Assembly: GCA_022712835.1 (NCBI GenBank)
Contig: JAFLJU010000500.1
Coordinates: 1-17,557 of the forward strand
Reading direction: 5' to 3'
Length of the DNA: 17,557 bases
Source: Desulfobacteraceae bacterium
GTDB lineage: Bacteria; Desulfobacterota; Desulfobacteria; Desulfobacterales; Desulfobacteraceae
A program made the translations under genes and the position numbers. The notes under the pieces are model-generated. The model saw only the letters and a program-made list of their open reading frames with translations, ran no database searches and had not been told where the DNA came from. Of the stretch, positions 1 through 6,031 are shown in pieces. Every line of letters starts with the position of its first letter. Position 1 is the first letter of the stretch.

Positions 1-76
1 CGCACTTGTAATAAGCGCTTGCTTTGGGATTGCGAGGCTGATAAATATCAAAATCATATGGTGATGATTGTGCCAT
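1..76 (-). CDS. IS91-type transposase, N-terminal fragment cut by window edge
   Basis: On the minus strand an ATG at 76-74 opens a frame with no stop that leaves the window after 25 residues. It contains YQPRNPKASAYYKC, which resembles the start of IS91-family transposases (Y-x-PR-x-P-x-AS-x-YY-x-C, just ahead of the zinc-binding domain). In that family the protein is a HUH-type rolling-circle transposase. Only the N-terminus is visible, so neither the catalytic tyrosine nor the zinc ligands can be checked. The preceding minus-strand bases hold only a weak AGGT-like ribosome site. The element would lie to the left of the window, with one end somewhere between 77 and about 300. The call rests on a short motif match made from memory. 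Confidence 0.55.
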   Translation of the reverse strand, partial: MAQSSPYDFDIYQPRNPKASAYYKC

Positions 77-392
77 ACTAAACCTGAAATAATGGTAAGA
101 TTTTCAATATATTTCATTTAAAAATTAAATATGGTTGTATAACATAGAGGTTTTGTTGAAAAAATACAACAAACGTTGAAAAAAATAAACAACACAAGAA
201 TGATAAAAGCGGCGAGCCTAACAAAAACATGCTGACGTTACGACAAGTAAAGTCGCTTTTAACAGCCGCCAGGGGTGCTTTTTTGAGAACGGAGGCGTGG
301 GTCTTATATGGTCAGCGATGACTGGACCGCATAAGTTTTTTTCAATCCTGTTCCGGAACATTGTTTCAGAACAAAGGTGGCAAAGGTTTTTT
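77..392. other. AT-rich intergenic spacer between transposase and regulator
   Basis: This stretch has no convincing gene. It separates the leftward transposase start from the rightward regulator and should hold the outer end of the IS91-like element and the regulator promoter. It contains the tandem GTTG...CAAC repeats at 152-193 and a distant inverted pair AAAAGCG (205-211) / CGCTTTT (254-260). I see no clear -35/-10 or -24/-12 promoter. A GTG-initiated extension of the regulator from 297 is open here, but GGAGG (291-295) lies only one base from that GTG, so I treat 297-392 as untranslated. Confidence 0.5.
152..193. repeat. Two tandem 20-bp units, each an inverted repeat
   Basis: TTTGTTG (152-158) and CAACAAA (167-173) form a perfect 7-bp inverted repeat with an 8-base A-rich spacer. 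Twenty bases downstream the pattern returns as GTTG (175-178) and CAAC (190-193) around a similar A-rich core. The unit GTTG-A(6 or 7)-TA therefore occurs twice in direct order, about two helical turns apart. It may be an operator for the downstream regulator or part of the terminal structure of the IS91-like element. The sequence alone does not decide between these. Confidence 0.4.
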
Positions 393-2120
393 ATGTACTC
401 CGCATACAATGATGTCAAAATAACAAAAACCAGCTTTAACGTCCTCGATGAAATAGAAGACGGATACCTGGAACTGAATATTGTCGGGCACATCATCTTC
501 GCAAACAAAGCCTTTGCCAAAATCATAGGCTACCCCAGAGAGAAACTGACCGGTATGGACTACCGTGACTACATGGATGCAAAATCGGCTGAAAAATGCT
601 TTAGAGCCTTCAACAAAGTGTATATTACGGGTGAGCCAGAACCCTCTTTTGTTTATGAGATGACCAGAAAGGACAATAAAAAACGGTTTGTGGAATATTC
701 CATCTCCCTTCTTAAGGAGGCCTTTGAAGACCCCATTGGATTTCGTTGCATTATCCGTGATGTGACTACAAAAAAAATAGCCAGAGAACAGATTGCAAAA
801 CAGCGCGCCCTGTTGGAAGCTACATTTCGAAGTGTTCAGGAAGGCATAATTACAGTCGACATCCAGGGGAAAATTATTGAAGCGAACCAATCTGCCTACA
901 ACATCTGCAGCTTGCAGCTTAATGGCACCGGAGATCAAAATTTTCACAGCTGTTTCACCCATTGCAGCAAGGCATGCCATGAGGCGTTGTCAAAAACCCT
1001 GAGCACATTCCGGGCTGTACAGGAATTTCAGGTGGAGTGCAGACACCACAAGAAATTGACCCAGCAAGTAAAAGTAACAAGCTCCCCCCTTCTTGATGAT
1101 CAGCAGCAGGTCATCGGAGCCGTCATCGTTATTAGTGATATTACACGGATCATGGGCCTGGAAAAAGAGTTGAGCAAGCGAAGCCATTTCAGAAATATTA
1201 TTGGAAAAAGCAAAAAGATGATGAATGTATTCAGCATCATTGAGCGCCTGTCGGAGGTGGATGTCACGGTATTGATCACCGGAGAAAGCGGAACTGGAAA
1301 GGAAATGGTGGCAAGGGCGATCCACCAGAACGGACACCGGGGCTTTGACCCTCTGGTCACAGTAAATTGTGCGGCATTATCGGAAAATCTTCTTGAAAGT
1401 GAGTTGTTCGGGCATGCCAAGGGTGCCTTCACAGGCGCAGTACAGGATTCCATCGGCCGTTTCCAGATGGCGGACAAAGGTACCATTTTCCTGGATGAAA
1501 TTGGTGAAATCTCCCAGAAAATACAGGTCAAACTCCTACGCGTTCTGCAGGAAAAAACGTTTGAACGGGTAGGAGACAGCAGATCAATCCATTCAAATGT
1601 GAGAATTATTTCTGCTACCAACCAGAATTTAAAGTCAAAAGTTGACCGTGGTGAATTTCGCCTTGATCTCTATTACAGACTCAATGTGGTAGAATTAGAA
1701 CTGCCGCCGCTAAGAGAGCGAAACGAAGATATTTCACTGTTGATCGATCATTTCTGCAGAATTTTACGAAAAAAATACAGCAAACCATCCCACAGACTGT
1801 CTGATCATGTACTCGAACTGCTTCTCGAATATGACTGGCCCGGCAACGTTAGGGAGCTTGAGCACACACTGGAACGGCTGTTTGTTTTAAGTGGAGCCCG
1901 GGAAAATATTCCATCCGATCTGCTGCCAAAAGAAGTGTCAGGCTTTACGTCTGATCCTGTCCAGCCCCCCCCCGCTGAAACCCGACGGGAAGGCCTGAAA
2001 GAAGCTTTAGCAGCAACAGACTGGAACATCGCCAAAGCAGCCAGACTGTTGGGCATTAATCGGAGAACCATTTACCGGAAAATGCAAAAGCACGGTATCC
2101 AGCGTCCCAATCCCCAGTAA
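393..2120 (+). CDS. Sigma-54-dependent transcriptional activator, PAS-PAS-AAA+-Fis
   Basis: This 575-residue activator of RNA polymerase-sigma54 has two PAS sensor domains (about 16-127 and 139-250), an AAA+ core (about 262-505) and a Fis-type helix-turn-helix (about 532-568). The core shows Walker A GESGTGKE (297-304), the sigma54-contacting loop GAFTGA (344-349), Walker B with D368-E369, and the R-finger region YYRLN...LPPLRER. There is no receiver domain, so it probably senses a small molecule or redox state through PAS. The second PAS domain carries C172, C187-X3-C191-X3-C195 and C216, a possible metal or redox site. I chose ATG 393 because AAAGG (382-386) sits six bases upstream. The frame stays open to a GTG at 297 (607 residues), but that start is badly spaced from its ribosome site. 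By position it probably controls the operon to its right, through the palindrome just after its stop codon. Confidence 0.93.
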   Translation: MYSAYNDVKITKTSFNVLDEIEDGYLELNIVGHIIFANKAFAKIIGYPREKLTGMDYRDYMDAKSAEKCFRAFNKVYITGEPEPSFVYEMTRKDNKKRFVEYSISLLKEAFEDPIGFRCIIRDVTTKKIAREQIAKQRALLEATFRSVQEGIITVDIQGKIIEANQSAYNICSLQLNGTGDQNFHSCFTHCSKACHEALSKTLSTFRAVQEFQVECRHHKKLTQQVKVTSSPLLDDQQQVIGAVIVISDITRIMGLEKELSKRSHFRNIIGKSKKMMNVFSIIERLSEVDVTVLITGESGTGKEMVARAIHQNGHRGFDPLVTVNCAALSENLLESELFGHAKGAFTGAVQDSIGRFQMADKGTIFLDEIGEISQKIQVKLLRVLQEKTFERVGDSRSIHSNVRIISATNQNLKSKVDRGEFRLDLYYRLNVVELELPPLRERNEDISLLIDHFCRILRKKYSKPSHRLSDHVLELLLEYDWPGNVRELEHTLERLFVLSGARENIPSDLLPKEVSGFTSDPVQPPPAETRREGLKEALAATDWNIAKAARLLGINRRTIYRKMQKHGIQRPNPQ

Positions 2121-2150
2121 CCCAAAGCTGTTAACCTGACGTCCGCTTGT

Positions 2151-2174
2151 CATGTGTGACACCTGTCGCACATG
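2151..2174. promoter_or_regulatory. Near-perfect 24-bp palindrome, likely activator binding site
   Basis: The left arm CATGTGTGACAC and right arm CTGTCGCACATG match each other's reverse complement at 10 of 12 positions, giving the symmetric core GTGyGACA-ss-TGTCrCAC. It begins 31 bases after the regulator stop codon and its centre lies about 142 bases upstream of the -24 GG. That distance and dyad form are typical of enhancer sites for NtrC-class dimers with Fis-type DNA-binding domains. Binding by the adjacent regulator is inferred. Confidence 0.75.
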
Positions 2175-2188
2175 TGAGCGGGACTATA

Positions 2189-2204
2189 GTGTGGCGTGTC
2201 ACAT
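2189..2204. promoter_or_regulatory. Second, degenerate dyad, possible weaker activator site
   Basis: GTGTGGCG-TGTCACAT is an imperfect inverted repeat that shares the TGTG...CACA edges and a TGTC step with the 24-bp palindrome. Its centre (about 2196.5) is 34 bases, roughly three helical turns, from the first centre (2162.5), so both could be bound on the same DNA face. It is much weaker than the first site and could be chance. Confidence 0.4.
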
Positions 2205-2303
2205 CTATCTCCTCTCTTTTTAAATCCAGCCTCAAAATAAAAATATTTAGTAACTATCCGATTTTATATAAAAATACTGTTTGTAATCGACAGGCAACAT
2301 TCA

Positions 2304-2319
2304 TGGCACGGTATTTGAA
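2304..2319 (+). promoter_or_regulatory. Sigma-54 (-24/-12) promoter of the catabolic operon
   Basis: TGGCACG (2304-2310), four bases, then TTGAA (2315-2319) fits the sigma-54 consensus TGGCACG-N4-TTGCW with a single mismatch (A for C after TTG). The -24 block is complete and the spacing is exact. Transcription would start near 2331, about 100 bases ahead of the first gene. The activator encoded immediately upstream and the palindrome at 2151-2174 complete the expected set of parts. Confidence 0.75.
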
Positions 2320-2428
2320 TAATGGTAAAATGTGCGGCTCGCAGAGGTACCACAATTTTCAAACCGAAACCTCTGGCAGGCCACTGGGTCAAGGGTCGCC
2401 TTTTACTTAAGATTGGGGAGAGAGTCTG

Positions 2429-2764
2429 TTGGACTTATACCATTTTGGATTTAGAAATTTTGAATTTGAATTACTGCAACACCACCAGGCCATTCTTCTC
2501 TTGTGTCTGCCACGAAACAGTGATTATTTTTCCCAGGTCCAGGCGCTGATGGGCTGTTGCAAAGCCTGGGACGGAACTTTAACACCTGGGGTTCTTGATG
2601 AGGACTTCGTGGAGCCGTTTAAGCGCCGATACAGCGTCGGTGGGACGCCGACATTTTTGATTTTTAAACAGGGAAATGAATTGGAGCGGCGTCTTGGGCA
2701 GCACAGCCCTGAAGCATTAATTCGTTTTGCTGAAGAGACTCTCGGCCCTAAGGTGTCGGGATAA
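2429..2764 (+). CDS. Thioredoxin-fold protein lacking the CXXC active site
   Basis: This small protein of 111 residues is the first gene after the sigma-54 promoter. Its C-terminal half looks like thioredoxin: YSVGGTPTFLIFKQG with the cis-proline at P74, followed by a terminal helix. The strand AILLLCLP (21-28) leads into RNSDYFSQ where thioredoxins carry WCGPC, so the redox CXXC is absent. The only cysteines are C26 and the adjacent pair C43-C44 in the following helix. The start is TTG at 2429, supported by GGGGAG (2415-2420) and by an in-frame stop at 2408. A disulfide reductase role is therefore unlikely; a binding, chaperone or sensory role is possible but unproven. The next gene begins 93 bases later. 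I am fairly sure of the fold and do not know the function. Confidence 0.7.
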   Translation: MDLYHFGFRNFEFELLQHHQAILLLCLPRNSDYFSQVQALMGCCKAWDGTLTPGVLDEDFVEPFKRRYSVGGTPTFLIFKQGNELERRLGQHSPEALIRFAEETLGPKVSG

Positions 2765-2857
2765 TGTGAAGCCATTGTCATAAACCATGTGTGAGAGAAA
2801 ATCTTTTACCGGTTGGCAAGGGGATTTACAATAATTTTAATTTAAGGAGGAAGTTGA

Positions 2858-3916
2858 ATGAAACGGTTACTGGGTATTTTGGTATTGTCAATCGGAGTGT
2901 TTTTGACCTCTCAGCAGATTAACGTCGCTGATGCCGCCCCAAAGGTAATTAACTGGAGATTTGTTTGCGATTATCCTGCTGGAGACCTCGGGATGGACAA
3001 AGCCGTCCCCAAACTCGCCGAATGGATTGAGGAAGCTTCCGAGGGAAGGATGAAGGTTACTGTTTATAGTGGAAACCAGTTGGTATCGCCCCATGAATCC
3101 TTTGACAATCTCAAGGCGGGTACATTCCAGCTCCTTCAGACCTTTGGTGCCTATCATGCAGGGAAAGTTCCGGTGGCAAATCCTGCCAGCAGCCTTCCCA
3201 TGGGATGCAGCGACTATAACGATTATTTGAAACTCTATGCCAACTACGGTGTATTTAATCTGATGTCAAAAGCATATGGCGAAGCCGGCGTACACTTTAT
3301 GGCACCAACACCCTACAGTGGCGCCAATATCATGTCCAAGGTGCCCATTCGGACCATAGAGGACTTCAAGGGCAAAAAAATTCGGACCTCGGGATACAAT
3401 TCCGACATGATGAAGGCAGCAGGCGCATCTCCCATTTATATCACTGGCGGTGAATTGTACCTAGCCCTCCAGACCGGTGTTGTTGACGGTGCAACCTGGT
3501 CAAACTATGCCATAGAAGGAATGAAATTCCATGAGGTCACAAAGTACATGATTTGCGGCAGCCCATACCCTCCAGGGTCTTCGTTTCCCGGAGCCATCAG
3601 CGGAGTGCTCCTTGCAAATGAAAAAGCGTTCCAGTCCCTGCCAGCTGACCTACAGGAAATCGTTGTCCGTTGCGTTGCCCAATACTCTGTATATACCGGA
3701 CAGATTTACAAAGAATGGGATGAATGGTTCCTGTTTAACGGGGGCGCTGAAAAATTCGGAGTCGAACCGATTGTATTGCCTCAGGAAGATATCAACACAT
3801 TAAGAGATATGGCGATCAGTGATATCTGGCCGGAAATTGCCAAAAAAGATAAAAACAGCGCCAAGTATATTGAAGCCATGACGCGCTATATCAAAGATAA
3901 GGGTGAAATAAAGTAA
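2858..3916 (+). CDS. dctP: TRAP transporter periplasmic solute-binding protein (DctP family)
   Basis: This 352-residue protein captures a carboxylate in the periplasm and delivers it to the DctQM membrane unit. It starts with a classic signal peptide: K2-R3, a hydrophobic stretch 4-17, and an AxA-type cleavage site after about A26. The family core is recognisable: FDNLKAGTFQL, the segment IEDFKGKKIRTSG with R176 at the position of the arginine that usually binds the substrate carboxylate, and LYLALQTGVVDGATWSN. AAGGAGG stands about eight bases before the ATG. A 161-base gap with a strong hairpin separates it from dctQ, consistent with making the binding protein in excess over the membrane parts. 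The substrate cannot be read from the sequence; the neighbouring enzymes suggest 4-hydroxybutyrate or another short monocarboxylate. Confidence 0.92.
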   Translation: MKRLLGILVLSIGVFLTSQQINVADAAPKVINWRFVCDYPAGDLGMDKAVPKLAEWIEEASEGRMKVTVYSGNQLVSPHESFDNLKAGTFQLLQTFGAYHAGKVPVANPASSLPMGCSDYNDYLKLYANYGVFNLMSKAYGEAGVHFMAPTPYSGANIMSKVPIRTIEDFKGKKIRTSGYNSDMMKAAGASPIYITGGELYLALQTGVVDGATWSNYAIEGMKFHEVTKYMICGSPYPPGSSFPGAISGVLLANEKAFQSLPADLQEIVVRCVAQYSVYTGQIYKEWDEWFLFNGGAEKFGVEPIVLPQEDINTLRDMAISDIWPEIAKKDKNSAKYIEAMTRYIKDKGEIK

Positions 3917-3943
3917 AACTGTCCTGCGGACAAATCCGGAGTA

Positions 3944-3983
3944 CGCTGCGCTGCCAGGTAAAGAAGCCAGAGGCAGTGCGGCG
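3944..3983 (+). repeat. 12-bp stem-loop in the dctP-dctQ gap
   Basis: CGCTGCGCTGCC (3944-3955) pairs with GGCAGTGCGGCG (3972-3983) over 12 base pairs, two of them G-U, around a 16-base loop. No T-run follows, so it is not a simple intrinsic terminator. Such hairpins after binding-protein genes often protect the upstream mRNA or cause partial processing, giving more DctP than DctQM. That role is inferred. Confidence 0.6.
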
Positions 3984-4077
3984 ATCCCGGATCCGATATG
4001 CCTGTCCGAGACGCTTCAGATAAACAGACAACCTTGCCAGGCAGCTCAGAAACCAGAATTGTGAAAAGGAGGCCGTT

Positions 4078-4635
4078 ATGACCCCGGCAGACCAGGACAA
4101 AAAACTCAAAAAAAACCCTGAAAATTGGGTTGACCGAACAAACAGGACCATTGGCAGGCTGGTCAGTTGGTTGATACCGATAATCGCCCTTATCTTAGTC
4201 TTTGAACTGATCATGCGTTATATTTTTAACAGCCCGACCATCTGGGCTCACGAAATAAGCCAATTTCTTTTCGGCTTTACATTCATGCTTGGAGCGGGGT
4301 ACACACTGCTCGAAAAAGGTCATGTCAACATGGATATCTTCCATAGCCGGTTTTCAAAAAAGGGACGAGCAAGAATTAATATTGTAACAGCATTTTTTAC
4401 CTTCCTCTACCTGGGAGTTCTGGTATGGAAAAGCGGGTATATGGCCCTTGACTCGTGCAAATACCTTGAAACCCTTGCCGGAAGTTTTCTGAGACCGCCC
4501 ATTTACCCGGTCAAGGTGATTTTCTTTATAGGATGCGTTCTGTTTTTACTCCAGGCAGTGTCCAAATTCGTAAATGATATCAAAAACTCCGGCAGTAAGA
4601 CATCTCTGTCAAACTCCGAAAAGGACATGGAATAA
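4078..4635 (+). CDS. dctQ: TRAP transporter small membrane subunit (DctQ family)
   Basis: This 185-residue inner-membrane protein has four predicted membrane helices at about 28-48, 58-78, 100-120 and 143-163. The segment IWAHEISQFLFGFTFMLGAGY followed by KGHVNMDI is the family's conserved helix-loop region. AAGGAGG ends about five bases before the ATG. Its stop codon shares one base with the start of dctM (TAATG), showing translational coupling. In the family DctQ pairs with DctM to form the Na+-driven permease that receives substrate from DctP. A charged, poorly conserved tail (about 165-185) ends the protein, which is normal for this subunit. Confidence 0.92.
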   Translation: MTPADQDKKLKKNPENWVDRTNRTIGRLVSWLIPIIALILVFELIMRYIFNSPTIWAHEISQFLFGFTFMLGAGYTLLEKGHVNMDIFHSRFSKKGRARINIVTAFFTFLYLGVLVWKSGYMALDSCKYLETLAGSFLRPPIYPVKVIFFIGCVLFLLQAVSKFVNDIKNSGSKTSLSNSEKDME

Positions 4636-5951
4636 TGCCTGTAGATATTAGTGTTATCACCTTTTTAATTTTCTCTTGCCTTGCAGCGATTCTACTCACC
4701 GGGCTTCCCCTGGCATTCTGTCTGGGTGCTGTGTCGGTTATTTTCACGGTATGGCTCTGGGGTGCACCGGCTCTCCTCCAGATTGGTTCCGCAGCCTTCA
4801 GCCCCACACTCAATATTATCCTGCTGGCCATTCCCCTGTTCATTTTTATGGCCAATGTCCTTCAGTTCTCCGGTCTGGCCGATGATCTCTATGATGCATT
4901 TTATCACTGGTCCGGCAGGATGAAGGGTGGGCTGGCCATGGGAACCGTGGCGATTTGCGCTATCTTTGCCGCCATGAGCGGGATCAGTGGTGCAGCAACG
5001 GTCAGCATGGGGGTGATTGCTATCCCTTCAATGCTCAAGCGAAATTACAGCCGCCACATGGCGATTGGTTGTGTTGCCGCCGGAGGAGCCCTGGGGATTC
5101 TTATTCCTCCCAGCATTACAATGATAATCTATGCCTCGTTTGCAAACGTATCGGTGGGTAAGCTTTTCATGGCCGGAGTCCTTCCCGGACTTTTACTCTG
5201 CGGTTTGTTTGTGCTTTACATCGCCATTATCTGTTATATCAAACCGGAACTCGGTCCGGTCCCGGAAAAAGAAGACCGGGCTGACTGGAACCAAAAAATA
5301 GCCTCACTCAAAGGGGTTATCCTGCCGATCCTTCTGGTTCTCATGGTCTGCGGCAGTATCTTCACCGGAATAGCCACGCCAACGGAGGCGGCTGCAGTAG
5401 GGGCTGTCGGAAGTCTTTTGTGCGCAATACTCAAAAGAAAATTGACCTGGGACCGTATGAGTACAGCCTGTTCCAGCACCCTGATACTGTCGACCATGAT
5501 TATCTGGGTGATCATCGGAGCCACGGCGTTTAGCAATATTTATACGGCCGTAGGAGCCCCGGATTTTCTCATGGGTCTTATCTCAAATCTGGGTGTCGGG
5601 CCATGGACCGTTATCATTATCATGCAGGTAACGTTTTTTATTCTCGGAATGTTCATGGACCCTACCGGTATCGTCATGATAACGACGCCGGTCTATATTC
5701 CAATCGTCACAAGCCTTGGATTCAATCCCGTCTGGTTCGGAATTTTGTTTATCGTTAACATGGAAATGGGTTACATCACACCACCGTTTGGCTACAATCT
5801 TTTTTACATGCGCTCTATTGTTCCTCTCAGCATTCCCATGAAAGATATTTATCTTTCGGTCCTTCCGTTCATCGGGCTTCAGTTGCTCTGTCTCATCATT
5901 ATCATGATGTTTCCGCAAATCGCCTTGTATTTACCCGGACTGATGAACTGA
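4635..5951 (+). CDS. dctM: TRAP transporter large permease subunit (DctM family)
   Basis: The 438-residue product is a highly hydrophobic protein of about a dozen membrane segments, the normal length for DctM. It carries the family hallmark ATPTEAAAVGAVGS (TPTEAAAVGA at 248-257). It also has the hairpin-loop region GALGILIPPSITMIIYA and the late motif GMFMDPTGIVMITTPVYIPI. As the transport subunit it moves the carboxylate inward with Na+. It overlaps dctQ by one base and is followed 80 bases later by the acyl-CoA dehydrogenase with no terminator visible, so transport and catabolism are probably co-transcribed. Confidence 0.94.
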   Translation: MPVDISVITFLIFSCLAAILLTGLPLAFCLGAVSVIFTVWLWGAPALLQIGSAAFSPTLNIILLAIPLFIFMANVLQFSGLADDLYDAFYHWSGRMKGGLAMGTVAICAIFAAMSGISGAATVSMGVIAIPSMLKRNYSRHMAIGCVAAGGALGILIPPSITMIIYASFANVSVGKLFMAGVLPGLLLCGLFVLYIAIICYIKPELGPVPEKEDRADWNQKIASLKGVILPILLVLMVCGSIFTGIATPTEAAAVGAVGSLLCAILKRKLTWDRMSTACSSTLILSTMIIWVIIGATAFSNIYTAVGAPDFLMGLISNLGVGPWTVIIIMQVTFFILGMFMDPTGIVMITTPVYIPIVTSLGFNPVWFGILFIVNMEMGYITPPFGYNLFYMRSIVPLSIPMKDIYLSVLPFIGLQLLCLIIIMMFPQIALYLPGLMN

Positions 5952-6031
5952 CAAACCGTTGATGTGGATATCTCAAGCCAATGGAGATCTAAGATCAATA
6001 ATATTACAAACCTAACAAATTGAGGAATATA

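Larger units (their letters stand above)
2121..2428 (+). promoter_or_regulatory. Control region between regulator and catabolic operon
   Basis: This 308-base stretch has no believable gene. Its left half holds the palindrome and weaker dyad described separately, its middle is AT-rich (about 2210-2285), and a -24/-12 promoter lies at 2304-2319. That leaves about 100 bases of leader before the first gene. The order enhancer, AT-rich flexible DNA, promoter is the usual layout for sigma-54 control, in which DNA looping brings the activator to the polymerase. No terminator is evident after the regulator stop codon. Confidence 0.7.

Noticed and set aside
297..392. N-terminal extension of the regulator from GTG 297.
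   Set aside because: GGAGG lies one base from the GTG, the 32 extra residues fit no domain, and ATG 393 has a well-spaced site and begins just ahead of the PAS domain.
2147..2410. Open frame of 87 codons in the control region.
   Set aside because: It covers the palindrome and the sigma-54 promoter, has no recognisable protein features and lacks a ribosome site.
2810..2835. GGTTGGCAAGGGGATTTAC before dctP as a second sigma-54 promoter.
   Set aside because: The -12 GC is missing at the required spacing; only the TTGGCA half resembles the consensus.
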